NCBI GenBank assembly: GCA_013396915.1
Contig: VWZL01005131.1
Coordinates: 391,531 to 455,530 of the forward strand
DNA length: 64,000 nt
Direction: 5' to 3'
DNA from: Stercorarius parasiticus
Taxonomy: Eukaryota > Chordata > Aves > Charadriiformes > Stercorariidae
A program made the position numbers and the translations under genes. The notes below the pieces were generated by a model. It was given only the letters and a program-made list of their open reading frames with translations, was not told the origin of the DNA and made no database searches. Below are positions 45,823-58,591 of this stretch, one piece after another (position 1 is the stretch's first letter; each line of letters opens with the position of its first letter).

Positions 45823-47633
45823 TAACTTAATCTATGGGGATAATCTATGTCCTTCTGAAGAGGACAGGAAGCTGAACACGTTAAAAGTGGTTATTTCACT
45901 GTTAACTGTATACGGGAGCCTAGATCAAGTACAGATATCTACTTTGCTAAAGTCAGAAGTTACTGACTTAGGGACCACTTAAGGGAAATCCCATTTCAGG
46001 CATAAACAATTTCTTTGTTTGATTTTGCCACTACTAATAGTGGGTTTGTTGGTTTTTTTCAGAGTCTTAAGTTGGATCCAGAAATGCATAAGATTTTAAA
46101 AAAGTTCTGTGTCATAATTCACAATGTCAAAGTTGAATATAACATTTTATAAACTTAAACAGTTTGTAAAAAAAGAAAAATAATTATGATAGAGTATCCC
46201 ACACATAGATATCTAAAAATATTTCAGATGAAAAATTATCACAGTGTTTATGCAAAGAGCTAGAGTTGTAAATTACCCATTAATCTAGCTGATCCTCAAC
46301 ATGACATGGGAACTAAAGCCATTTTGTAATGTCCCCATTCTGTCTGGTTTTGACACAGTTAAATTAAAAGCATGCAGTGAACAGCTGGTAAAAATACCAG
46401 CTATTCTTCTTACTAAACAATACAAAGCAAGGAAGCTACTTTTCAGATTGTTTTCAAAACCATAATTGTTCAGTTCATGTCAACAAATTAAGAAGCAAAC
46501 AGAACCTAATCGCGTTCAAATAACGTTTCCAAGATGCAAATGTCAAACACTTCCTCATGAAGTATACTTCACCTAGCAACTGCATATATAAATTCATATA
46601 TGTTTTGACTAGAATGTAATGGAAGGACATTCGGCAGCCCTCTACACATTTTTCCCCATTAGATGTAGGATTCAGAAATATATTAATTTTCTTATGTCGT
46701 TTAGTGTACTGTCATTCAGTCTTTGACACTGAGTTTTCAGTGTAAGTACTATTAAAAGTAAACCGCATTAATTGTGTAAATGTAACTATCAATTGCCCTT
46801 GAAATGACAAAAATTAAGCATTTTACCAAGATTCTGGAGAGGCAGGGCCCATATATTTAAATTCATTGTTATATAGTTAACATAAGCAAGATCAGACATT
46901 AAGTGGAGTCTCTGAGTATTGACTTAACATAACTATTAATACTAAATTAACAAAACTTTCAAGCATATATAAAGTACAATTACTAGGATATGAGTTTAAT
47001 AAAGTATGACAAGAGTTTTACCATTGTCTTTGCCAGAACAAGAGATGGAAAACTAAACCAAGGTAGATGTGTGGACTATATGCAGATTATTTCTGGACCA
47101 CAGTAGTTTTTCAAAGATTTTTTTTGTGAATCACCATGCACCTTTACAATTAAACTTTTCAAGCAACAATTAAAAAAGTGACTCCAATCTGTAGACCAAG
47201 TTGTAAACCACTTGTCATGATCTAGTTAACAGTAAGTGGACCTACTACTTTAGCATCTCCTCGAATGTCGAGTGGAGTTCACTTCTCATTTACAGCAGTA
47301 AGAATACTGAAACTCTGTAAAAGATGCAAGATAATCTCCTTATATAGTAATTATAAATGTTTGAAACAACAGACTGTAACAATTCTCTTTGGAATTCAAT
47401 CTTCATATCTAAATGTACATATCACTCTCCATAGTTGCAGCACTTGTACTGCGTACTTGAGCATTGAGGTGCAGGCAAACTAGAAATAGAGGTATATGAT
47501 TAAAAGAGTCATTAATGCTTATGGTTTGTGTTATATTCAGAAAAAAAGAAAGCAGCCAAAACACTTCGCCAATAAATATTATAAGCACCAAACATTCCTT
47601 ATATGAGGACAGCAGCAATCCACACATTTAGCA

Positions 47634-47681
47634 ACATTCATAAGTTAATGTTATTAAACATTCATAAGTTAATGTTATTAA
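47634..47681. repeat. Perfect 24-bp tandem duplication
   Basis: ACATTCATAAGTTAATGTTATTAA-type units at 47634-47657 and 47658-47681 are identical. It is a recent or slippage-maintained duplication and a likely length polymorphism. Confidence 0.95.
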
Positions 47682-48172
47682 AACAATAAAGATGTTAAAA
47701 GTATTTATCCTATTCATTGAGCTGAGAGTAAGCAACTTGCATATTCATCTTGTGTTCCTAAATCTATCTGAAAACCACGACCGCAACAGGAATTAAGGGC
47801 ATAATGCTCAAGATATGATATGCACACATAGTATGAATATTTACTTGCAATTTCTCCATGAACAGGGTAATAATCACAGCTTTTAAATCTTGTGCAGTAT
47901 ACTGCATTAATAAAGTATTCACAAGAGTTCTCTGAAATGGTACCATTATGAAGTAAAGCACAAGGAAAAAGGTGGTCTTGATGTTTAGGTCAAAAAGAAA
48001 AAAAATGCAGATAAAGAGATATTGTCCTTCTGAGTATGCACTGTTGGGTTTTTGGTGTTACCACCTTCTTAAGACATCACTACAGGGAAACGGTAACAAT
48101 GGGTTTGCAGTTAAAAATAGAAAAAATGGCAATATTCCTAAACTGTAGATCCCTTGATTTCTGTCTGACCTT

Positions 48173-48206
48173 CTAGCTGTCTCTGTCCTAGCTGTCTCTG
48201 TCCTAG
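48173..48206. repeat. Perfect 15-bp tandem duplication
   Basis: CTAGCTGTCTCTGTC occurs twice head to tail (48173-48187, 48188-48202), followed by CTAG of a third unit. Confidence 0.95.
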
Positions 48207-48305
48207 TAAATAAAATGAGTTAGGCAACTAATTTTCAGGCTCTGAGGACAAATGGGGTGTGTGATGAGCAAGTATTTGTACAGCTAATTTCTCTGACTTT
48301 GAAGA

Positions 48306-48926
48306 GAGTGGCCAGAGAGCTGCCTGGCAGAAAAGGACCTGGGGGTGTTGATTGACAGCTGGCTGAATATGAGCCAGCAGTGTGCCCAGGTGGCCGAGAA
48401 GACCAACAGCATCCTGGCCTGTATCAGCAACAGTGCAGTGAGTAGGACTAGGGAAGTGATGGTCCCCCTGTACTCAGCACTGGTGAGGCCCCACCTCGAG
48501 TACTGTGTCCAGTTTTGGGCCCCTCACCACAAAAAAGACATTGAGGTGCTGGAGCGGGTCCAGAGAAGGGCAATGAAGCTGGTGAGGGGTCTGGAGACCA
48601 AGTCTTATGAGGAGCGGCTGAGGGAGCTGGGGTTGTTTAGCCTTGAGAAAAGGAGGCTGAGGGGAGACCTCATCGCTCTCTACAGCTACCTGAAAGGAGG
48701 TTGTAGAGAGGTGGGGGTCGGTCTTTTCTCCCAAGTAACAGGCGACAGGACAAGAGGAAATAGCCTCAAGTTGTGCCAGGGGAGGTTTAGATTAGCTATT
48801 AGATAAAATTTCTTCACCAAAAGGGTTATCAAATATTGGAACAGACTGTTCGGGGAAGTGGTGGAATCATCATCCCTGGAGGTATTTAAAACACGAGTAG
48901 ATGTAGTGCCTAGTGATATGGTTTAG
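48306..48926 (+). pseudogene. CR1 ORF2 C-terminal remnant, single nonsense codon
   Basis: One frame runs uninterrupted from the truncation (48306) to the natural stop TAG at 48924-48926, except for a single TAA at 48804-48806. There IRKNFF of the family has become IR*NFF, an AAA to TAA change. No frameshift is present over about 620 bases. Motifs in order are [76 protein letters not shown] and RFRLAIR. The catalytic palm is absent. Confidence 0.92.
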
Positions 48927-49009
48927 TGATGGTTTTTGTAGGTTAGACTCAATGATCTGAAAGGTCCCTTCCAACCTAGACAATTCTATGCTTCTATGAT
49001 TCTATGATT
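48306..49009 (+). mobile_element. CR1 LINE, 5'-truncated 3' portion
   Basis: Plus-strand CR1 starting at [15 protein letters not shown] in the RT tail and ending with CAATTCTATGCTTCTATGATTCTATGA at 48982-49009. It is the same subfamily as the 42.3 kb element (shared [23 protein letters not shown] and [14 protein letters not shown]), here in the opposite orientation. It has three degenerate terminal octamers, more than the other copies. Divergence from the related copy is low, so insertion was comparatively recent. Confidence 0.95.
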
Positions 49010-51847
49010 TCATGACTTATCCAAACAAGGTCTCTGTACACACAAAGGCCTCTGGCCCTCAATACCCACTTCTGGAGAAAGCTCTAGCTAGTACTGGTCA
49101 GCACTGTGTCAGGGACATGCCAACAAAGAGTACATAGAAGAACAGGACAGTGTTCAAGCCTCAGCATGACCGTGGTTTGCATATTTGAAAAGCTCTAAAT
49201 CCATCTAGCTTAAAACTTGTAACTTGGCAAATGCTCCAAATTACTGGAGATGCCCTCCTATCAGGAGGAAATCTAAAATGTTATAGTCAGTGTATTAAGT
49301 GCAGAACCACAAAAAGTCCCCATAAGATATATAATACAGCTTTGACCATATTACTTGTTATGATGAGAAACAAACTAATCTTCATCAGTTTAAAGGACTG
49401 GAGAAATGCAAAAAAAATTGTTTAAACCTACATTTTCTCCTCCATCAGCCGGTCTTTCCTGGCTGAAGCTGCAGCTCGCAGGGCCTGAACTGACATGTAC
49501 AGTTTCTGCTTTTCATTATTCTATTTGTGCATCATGCACACAACATATGGTGTTACAATAATAAAGGACACAATGGTTTCTGAAGTTTGTTTCAATTTAT
49601 TCAAAGGATTCTGTCCCAATTTTTCCAAAGCTCATACAAACCTAAAAAAAAATTTCAAAATACACCATCTTTTTTTTTTTTTTATCTCAAAGCCACATCT
49701 CTGCACAGTGAATGCCACAGATACTGTTTCTTCATACATTCAAATTATTCAGTTCGGTGTTCACTGCTACATTCATTTTTGTCTTTAAAAAAATCCAAGG
49801 TGTCAGTGACTCAGCATTTCTGAAAATTTGAAAGTAATTTTCTTAGTATGTAAAAGAACCACAATTTTAGTAATAAAGAACAAAAATAATGTAAAAATTG
49901 TACATTTAAAGTGTATACAAATCTGTTTAAAGAAGATGGAAATTAAACTTCATCTGTTACTGTAAAAGTCCAAATCAACTACATTTTCATGAAGTTAAAA
50001 CAAAATTGTTTTCTGTAAACATTCTCTCTTCTGTTTTCATCAGTGAAATTTTAGTTATTGTTTGTCACTGAAAGGCCCCTTCTAACAGGCTATAATAGGA
50101 AGCTAAACTATATTGAACTCCATTAGTATTTTGGAAAAACTTTATGACTAACAAACCCTGAAAAGATCTGTTAATGTGGAAACTAGAGTTATCAAACAGT
50201 AGGTTCAGTTTATCAGTCACAGCATTATTCTCATAATTATAGGTTAGGAGACTTCATTCCATTACAGATTTTTAAATTGAAGTGTCATTCATTAGTGGCT
50301 GAAACAGCATGCTGACCTGATTAAAAAAAAAAAAAAAAAAAGAAAATGTAATTATTACAGTTCTGCTTAAGTAAAATCCTCTCATTTCCAAACAATGTTG
50401 CGCTGTTGGTCTCCAGGTTCTCTCATTTTTGCTAAGGAATATATTTTCAATTAAAGACTGCTAAAGCCATTAATTTACCCTTTGTGATGAAACTAGGCCA
50501 GCAGGCATAACTGAAACAGAAGTGTTTTCTTGGTTTTCTTTAATAAATAGATCTGAGCGAAGACAGCAAGTTCCTGGCATCATTGAACTAGCAATTGTTA
50601 TTTGCTTCCCTGAACATGCGTACAGGAGAAGGGGCCTAATATCATTGGGAAAAAAAAATAGGTTTTTATTACAATAAGGATTTATTTGTGCATGGAGTTC
50701 GTTAAACAACTTCCTGAGGAGTCTTATTCTACAAAAAGCAGCTGATGATGTTTGATTACCTGGCTATGTTACAGCAGGTATCAAGCTACGTGACTACAGC
50801 AGGGCCTCACTTACCACTCTTACCAGGAAGACATTTTTGGCATTCAGAAGCTCCAGACTCGAACTAACTGAATGCACCCGGCAGCATAATTCAGTTAAAA
50901 GTAAACTGCTTTCAAGAAGCTGCTAACTGTATTGATGTCATCAGTCTGCTTCTGATAAAATAAATAATAAAATACTTTGCTCCACATTCACAAAAATACA
51001 TAGTAAATTAGCTATTAGAATTTGTATTATTCAAGGAGTTAACAAAGAAGAAAATCACATAGTATTAAATCTGTGAATACAAAGATAAGCAGATTAATAC
51101 AAACTCATCAAGTGATTAAAGGTTTGATAAACTGTAAAATGAAAGATTTTACATTCAAGACAAAAAAAAAATGTTAAAATTGCTGGTGTTTTTGTAAATT
51201 ACAGTGCAACAGTCCTTTTGTATTGGAACAGTCTTCCAATACAGGACTTCTGCTTCCGGTGAGTTGTAAACAACTGGAGAGATATCCAGGTATCCACAGA
51301 AAAATTTTGAGTTTATGGGCATGCAGTAGTAGGTGATGAGCATCTTCCATTCTTCCAAACAGTGAACATCATACTTTCATTTCTGTTTGGCATCTGCTTA
51401 GCAAAGTGAAGCAAAAAAAATCAGCAGAGAAAGGTCATCAGGAAGCTCGCTTGGAAAATCAGCACTTCATAGAAACAAACCTTAGGGCTTTTTGCCATTA
51501 ACCTGTTTCTGGGACCACAGTAAAATGTTTTGTTTGCTTTTCAACAGGGAGCTTTAAACAGAAATAAATAGAAGCATAAAAGTTCTTTAAATCTGTTTAA
51601 TGTTATAATTGGGGATTTGAATGTTGGAAGATAAATGCTTAATAATTCAGAGAAAAAGAATCAGTGAAAGAATGAGTGTATAGCAAATCAAAATATGTGC
51701 AAATAGGAAACAATTTATAGGTTCATAGAGAGAAGTAAATTAGTGCTCCAATTATTATGTTTGCGGAATTCCTTAGTGAGTAGTTCTTCTCATTGTTAGA
51801 CAACCCAAAATAATTCAGTTTTACACAGTGAGTTTTCCAAGTAACTT
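49010..51847. other. Unique A/T-rich noncoding DNA
   Basis: No gene or transposon is recognised. A T run lies near 49670-49684 and a 19-base A run at 50323-50341. Confidence 0.6.
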
Positions 51848-51903
51848 AGAATCATAGAATCTTCATGGTTGGAAAGGACCTTTGAGATCATCAAGTCCAA
51901 CCA
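51848..51903 (-). mobile_element. CR1 LINE 3' tail fragment
   Basis: The last ~56 bases of CR1 on the minus strand, ending CTATGATTCT at 51848-51857. It matches the 3' end of the 42.26 kb copy at nearly every base (TCTTCATGGTTGGAAAGGAC, then CTTTGAGATCATC), so it is of the same subfamily. AACTT occurs on both flanks, but on the right it overlaps CR1 text, so it may not be a target duplication. Confidence 0.88.
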
Positions 51904-54900
51904 ACTTCTGGGAATTTAACTAGAAGGCTCAATAAGGCTGATGGGAGCCTTATAACTGATCTCTTTTCACCAGTATGCTAAAGGTATTTACCTCTGACAT
52001 AGTTTTTGAAAGTTTTTAAACCTTCTCTTCAAAGTGATTAGACTCTGTAAGGAGGAAAACCTACCCTTGGCAAATATTTATTTGCACACAGTAGAGAATG
52101 GTGTTTTATTTCTCCAAGTGTTGTTTCTCAGCTTCAATCAAAGGGAAAGTCCACCTTAACTTATTTGGATAATAAACATTTATTTTTATATTACACTTCT
52201 AGCTTTACAAAAAATGTTAAAAAGTTAATTACCCTTTTTATAAACACTTCTTGTGTTACTTAGGTAAAGAACATTAAAAGATTGGAATATCCAAAAGAGT
52301 CCTCAGCATGTCTGCAGTGATAACAAAACTGCTATGAGAAGTGCTTTTAATGCAGAAAAAAATAGAATATTTCTCCTATAGACAAACAGCTCCCAGACTG
52401 ATTTATTCTTCAGTATAAAGCCACTTTAGCTGGGAAATGCTTTGTTCCCCTTTAAAACACTTTTAAGACCTTTACATCAGGAAAGATTCTATCTGCCATG
52501 CTAAAAAAAAAACACAGAAAGAGTCAACAAAAAAACAAAAGCACACTAGAACTCCTCAAGCTTAGAAGAAACAGGATTATATCTTTCCAATACATTTTCA
52601 ATATTTAAAGCAGAGAGATATAAAGCAAGCAACTTCGTAAAGTCCCCATTCTTCACCAGTTTATGCAGTCTTGAAAATAAAAGGGATGTCATCACTTTCT
52701 ATTGTTGCACATTACGGTCATCCTTCTTATCCTCTTTCATTAAAGAGACTCTAAGCTTGTCTCCCACGTCATATCAACCACATTGTTTAGATAAGAAAGA
52801 GAGAGGAAGGCGACATACATCCTAGAACAGTTCAAAAGTAAACAGCCAAAAAAAAAAAAACCAACCAAAAAAACCACCCAAAGACTAAATAACGCAATGG
52901 TAAAGCCGACAAGAAAAACACACAAAACACAAATATTCCTATCACTGGCTGTCCTATTTTTCACATGACTTTACTTATATCTGCACTGAATATTTGTGCT
53001 TGCAAAAGCAAGCCTCAGAGCAAGCTGCACTTTAGGCGCAGTATATCCATCCTGAACACATCCCTCAAGCAACCAGCTTTGCTGGCTTTCTTCACTTTTT
53101 TCCAAGTGGGCCCATGTTGTTCTCCCTCTGAGGGGCACCTGTAAATCTGCTTTGTCCCTGAGAACATACCCAAATTCAGCCCTTTCCAAACAGATTTGTC
53201 AAAAATGATATATCACACAGAACTAAAGGAAGCTGCAACAGAGGCCCAACATGCACATTTCCCTTCCTCACACCTTACTCTTTGACAGTTTTTGGCAGTT
53301 ACATCCAGCTCAGCTGAACCTGGTTTTGCGGGAAGAGACAGGCAGGGCTGTGTTGCTTTTTATAAGTGGATCTCTCCCTCTAATAGAGAGCTCCTAATCC
53401 ATTCACCCCTAACCATTCCTCCATAGCTAGCATTTGTTAGCATATATATACTGGCAGAAGCTACTATAGCTTAAAAAAGAAATAAAGAGAAGATTTTTTT
53501 TTTCTTTTTACAGCTATCTTTGGAAGTATAAATCTTGGTAGGGTAATGAGACTACACAAGGATTATACCCCTATGCAAGCATGGGGATTCTGTTCTTCCC
53601 ATATGATCCGTTCATCCCTTCTTCCTTTATTCTTTCTCTCTTGAACAAATATACACACAGATAGAGCCTGGTTTGAATTAACCCCATGTATTGAGGAAAA
53701 AAAAAGGTACATGGAGGAGAGAGCACATGATACCTGTCTTCTGATGTAATATATTTGAATTATAAAATTGCTGAATTGTTTCCAGCAATGATTTTCAGAG
53801 GGAGTGAGATTCATGTTTATAGTCAGCAATATTACAGGGGACTCCTGACTGAATGGAATAAGGTGATAGCATGTGTCTTGTACCAACCAAACAATTTATC
53901 TTTCACTGTATTTGTGCCTTTCTAACTACAAAGCAATGGACTAAGCAAGAGGCATAATTATTCCTATCATAGGGAAAAGCAGAAAAGATGAGGGGCAGAG
54001 TAGGTACAAATCAATACTCCCACAGGCAAACAATTGCTGTAGAGGTGCACATTGTATTAATGAAGAGTGAATATTGATTTAGTTAATAGCAGTGTTCCAG
54101 TAAACTTTCGTAAGCATCAGTGACCCTGGTTTGTGAACTCTTCCATGAAAGCAGATCCCATTATCTGTATGGATTCCTATTCATTTATACAGGGCTTCTT
54201 CTGTGAAAGGTAGTTTAAAGGACTAAGGATGACTAAGAGCAGAGCAGTTTTGAATAGTTATAATGTAAACTTAAGGCCATTAAGGCCATTAAGTTTTACT
54301 TATTCCCATAGTTCCTAGGAATTTACAAATCTCAACATATTCAAAGTCCAGTCCTGAATTTGCAAAGGTCTACAGGTAAACAAACTGACATTTCAGATAC
54401 TTCCCTGAAAACTCTTTGGAAGCTGGTTGCTTTTTCTGTCTGCACGTTCATAGTTCATCACTTTGGGTGCAACTTCAGTGTTTGAAGACAGACTGTATTC
54501 TATTTCACACATGATTTGAATTCATGAAAAAAAGAAATTAGACTAGAAATAGTGAGGCTTGGGGTTTTGCTGGGGTTCCCCCCCCCCCTTAGAATGAAAC
54601 TGAGGATTAGAAGTCCCTTAAACATTTCTGCAAGTATACTGAGAAAGAAAAGAAAGGCTGAAGTATTAATGTCTTTACAAATATTGGTAAAATACAGTTG
54701 TTACTTCATTGTTAAAATATAGTTAGCAGTGTCCATGAAGTCTTAAATAAAACCTGCTGTATGCAAATGTCTTAAATATAGTTTTCAACACTATACTCCA
54801 ACTATACTTTCATGAAGGTCTGCTACCCTTCTAATTTTTAACAGAGAAGAAAAAAGAAAAAATATTCTTTTAATTACTGTTGACTTTAGCTAATATAAAG

Positions 54901-55299
54901 TTTTTTACAGTATAAATTCATAAGCATATTTAGTGTTCTGGACCTTTCTAAAATCTTGCTGTAATATCAGTCTCCACCCTTTGTTTCCAAGTGTTCACTT
55001 CTAGTCAGAAAAGGGTACACCTTTGCTTCTATTCAAGCAGGCCAGGTGGACTGAGGATTCATTTTGCCGTAGATGTCTGTCAACAAAGTGCCTACTAACA
55101 CACTAATGTTGGTTTTAATTAGCTTACATGGAATTATTCTCACTTTTATCCAGTGAAAAGGATTGGATTCAACATTCAGCTAGGGAAATAGGTGCCTACA
55201 GATGAGACAGGTGTCTAAGCTTTCATTAGAGTAAAAGGCAATCCAGTCAATATAATCAATGGTAAGTGATTCAGCAGACCAGCTGCTTGGGCAGAATTG
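51904..55299. other. Unique noncoding DNA
   Basis: No gene. An 11-base C run at 54578-54588 and an A-rich tract near 52848-52880 are the only low-complexity features. Confidence 0.6.
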
Positions 55300-55319
55300 C
55301 ATTATTTAATTGTAAGCAA

Positions 55320-55720
55320 TGGCACTTCATCATACCTGAGATGCTTTAGGGTATATAAGACATAGGAAGCGGCAGATAAGACACAGGACCAAAGGGAGAC
55401 TTGGGGCCCCCAGGGCCTGGACTTGCACCAACCAGGAGACTGTAAGGTGTTTATCTCCAGCATCACCAGACAGCTACCATTAGGCAAAGGAATCAATGCC
55501 CCTTGCGTCTTCAGCCCAGAGGGGTAGATAGCTCTCCAGGTACTATTTATTAAGTCGGTGTATATCGGCTCAATTGATATAGTACTTCAGAACTATAACA
55601 CCCACTGGTGAATCTTAAAATCTGTTGAATGTGCAAGATCTAGTCTTGCTTCCTGCGTAGTAGCTGGTGGATAGTTAAAAGGCCAAACCACAGTCAGTAC
55701 TCCTCCTGTTTCATGACGTG
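55320..55720 (+). mobile_element. Possible LTR-like block with TATA box
   Basis: GGGTATATAAGAC (TATA at about 55351-55359) is followed by an unusually G/C-rich stretch (GGGGCCCCCAGGGCCTGG, 55403-55420) and then by TACTATTTATTAAG and GGTGTATATCGGCTC. The order TATA, structured G/C-rich leader, A/T-rich possible polyA zone resembles the U3-R-U5 layout of an LTR. A TGGTGAATCTT near 55606 could be a primer-binding-site remnant. I cannot place TG...CA ends or target duplications, and the sequence does not match the other three LTRs here. A host promoter or ancient exon is an alternative. Confidence 0.3.
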
Positions 55721-56980
55721 ACGGGTTCACAGTCTGGGACACAAAGAAATTCTCCTGAAGCACAGTGCTGTCAGCAGGGTCACAGCACTTTTCTTCTGCC
55801 AGGAAGCCAGAAATCTCCCTCCATTATGCTACCAGGATACTGAAGAGAAACTTGGAGGGGAAGTGGTGCTCCATTGAAAGCACTGCTGAATATGTAGGAA
55901 GAGTCTCACCCTACATTTGAATCCAGATAAACCTTGGGTTCCTCTGTAATTCATCTGGAAGTGACAAGTACTTAAAAAAAACAAACCCAGAACTGAGTGC
56001 ACTTAACATGTGATTCAGTCACCAAAAGATGGCTATCTTTCTTCAGTGACTCCAAGGGAAGTTTGTCAGAGTCCGGTCTTAATGTATTGCCTTTGGCTAG
56101 GTAGGATAAATTTAAACCTTCTGGCTAGAAGACAGTCAAAGACAATATACAGCAATTATGTTTTCTTATTTCTGCCTCCCCCTCCACCCCCAAGCCTGGT
56201 AGAATTTTGATTTGGAGGTTCCCCTTAGCATATTCTGATAGAAACTAAGTTTCTGACAGACACCTGTCTAGTTTTGAGGCAGCCTTCTCATCTTCGTAGT
56301 TCAATGAAAGCTAAGTAGGCTGCCACAGAATAGGTTGTCAGTCTCTTGACAAAGTATATTTTGCCTTTAACGATCAAAAGACATTTCTGGTGATTCTTAG
56401 AAAATTTCAGTTCTACAGCAAATAAATATTTGTTCTCATAAAAATCATAATGGTTTTGGCTTTTTGTCTTATCTCAGGATTTTTCTTTTTAAATTAAGTC
56501 ATTTTACTCATAAGGTTTCTTTATAATACCACATTATCTGCATATACGTCTACTCTGACTTCAAATATGGAAGTTCATACATTTCTTTCTCAGAGACTAG
56601 CCTATGGTCTAACAGAGCTTACCCAGATGAGCGATACTAGTCCATATATAAATACAGAAAAGTAGGTATTAAACTGTTCATTATACAGTATCCCAAAGCT
56701 GTTAGTTATAAACAACGTATTGGAAAGTATTTTGATGCTGGCAAGTGTTGTAAAGGTTTTCCCTGTGAAAAAGTTTTAGTGATAAACAGTTGCACATAAA
56801 GACAGCAAAACACCTAAAACTTTTTAGATATGCCCAAGTTTTTGTGTTAATAATATATAGATTTTATTAAAGAGAAAAGAAAAGGGGAAATGCCAAGTAC
56901 CCTGAAAAAAAATTAAGAGGACCATCTTCTTTTTAGAAGTAAGAAAATAGTTCCTAAAACACTTGTAATTTCATATAATG

Positions 56981-57013
56981 GTTTAGCAAGTCTAATATAT
57001 AGACTTGCTAAAT
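56981..57013 (+). repeat. Perfect 13-bp-arm hairpin
   Basis: TTTAGCAAGTCTA (56982-56994) and TAGACTTGCTAAA (57000-57012) are perfectly complementary around a five-base loop ATATA. A G-T pair extends the stem by one in plus-strand RNA. Shorter than a miRNA precursor. Confidence 0.75.
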
Positions 57014-58438
57014 ATATATTATTTAAGATACTAAAGAAAATTATTAAACATATCAAACTTGAGAAGGCAAAAATCTTTCTAACAGCATTGTACTGACTAA
57101 ACTAACTGAAAAGCTAAAATTTTTGTCAGGATTGGAATATTCTACTCCTCAAGTCACTCCCAAAATTTGCTCTCTCTTCTTGTAAAAAATACTGTTTAAA
57201 AGGCCTAAAGGACCTCCAGCAGGAAAAGCAATGGACCAAGCAGATAGCACAAGGGAGACTCTGCAAGACTAGAACTAAACCATAATTTCCCCTGTCATCA
57301 GTACAGAATGAGGAACAGAAGGAAGATTCTGCAGGCATTAAATTGTATTTCCACCCCTGCGTATACGGCATTTTTGAGCTTCCCATCCGTACCTTGCTAC
57401 AGTACCAGTAATGGGAAATAGAAGTAGCCCCAGCAAAATACATGAAGTTATTGTCTCAGACAGAGAGGGAAGCCAATCATATCTTCCTCAAGAACACATA
57501 TACTTGTGCATTTAGTAAACTCATAAATTTGCATTATGTATCTCATGCTCAGTGACCAAACTACTGTAGTATTTCAAAATGCATAATTTTTAGGAACAAT
57601 TGGGGAAGCCTTATGTGCATTTTTAATAATCCACCATACGTATTATCCATAGGCCAGACAGAAATGAGAGCATACGTCACTGAACATTAAACACAGTACA
57701 CGTTTCTGACTTCAAGTAGTTGATAATCTAAAAAACACGTGACAGAAAGGTACAGTACACAGGCAGTGCAATGTCCACAACCATTAAGTTAGCTCCGTGG
57801 CTATTAATTCCTGAGAAGTAGCCAAACAGTAAGAATATAGAAAAATCTGCTCTATAGCATCAAGTGTCCCTGCCTCAGCTGTTTCTGTTCCTCTGTTCCT
57901 CCCAGACAGTGTTTCTCCCAAAGCTGAACGGGTATCCTCTAGCACCTCTATTGTGAATAGAAGAGAAATGACCTCAAGTCTATCCCTTTCTTCAACCTTT
58001 AGCATACCAGACTCCATTTAACTTATTTTTGCTTCTTTTCAGTATATTTCCTTGTTGCATGAATCATACCTGAATACATGATACCTCATGAATTATGATT
58101 AGAGCTATCATTACAAGCATGATTGAACACTTGCTGCCAAGTAGACTTGCCTAGACTTGCAAATTCTTTTTACAGGCAGGAGAGGAAAAAAAAATCCAAA
58201 CCCAGGACTACTTAGATTTTAGGAAATAACAGAAATAAGCAAGCGTGATTTGACTCTATGCTTTTATTTAAAATGGCCTTCCTTTTACTTAGCCGAGACT
58301 AATCTCTTACTGTTTCAAAAAGTGTCCCTGGCTCCTACAGATTTACTATTGAGGGATTTTACAAATAACAGTTCATCATTCACTTTATCCATTCTTCATA
58401 ATTTTCAGGGTGGCCTTTCTCCCTGTGCTTAGAGGTAC

Positions 58439-58591
58439 CTTCATAGAACTCCAACAGGTCAGCGTGATGGTATTTCCCTTTCCAAAATATGTGCTGAGCA
58501 ACTGTTTCCAGTAGATTGCTGTTATTCTCTTCTGCATTATGGATGCTACCATGTTACCAGGGAAGGAATTTGGATTTGCAAATGGATTCAC
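58439..58591 (-). other. Exon-like interval with splice signals
   Basis: On the minus strand CATTCTTTTTTCCCAG is a strong 3' splice site just before 58591, and AAG|GTACCT at 58439/58438 is a possible, weaker donor. The 153 bases between are exactly 51 codons. One frame is fully open (VNPFANPNSFPGNMVAS...). In a second frame, after a stop near the start, the text HNAEENNSNLLETVAQHIF continues for 50 codons past the donor and also looks protein-like. This would fit a decayed exon with a frameshift, or chance. I recognise no family. Confidence 0.2.

Larger units (their letters stand above)
45823..48305. other. Unique noncoding DNA
   Basis: No gene. Small structures are an 11-bp stem at 46145-46171 (TTTTATAAACT / AGTTTGTAAAA, one G-U on the plus strand), a 24-bp tandem duplication at 47634-47681 and a 15-bp tandem duplication at 48173-48202. 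Confidence 0.6.
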
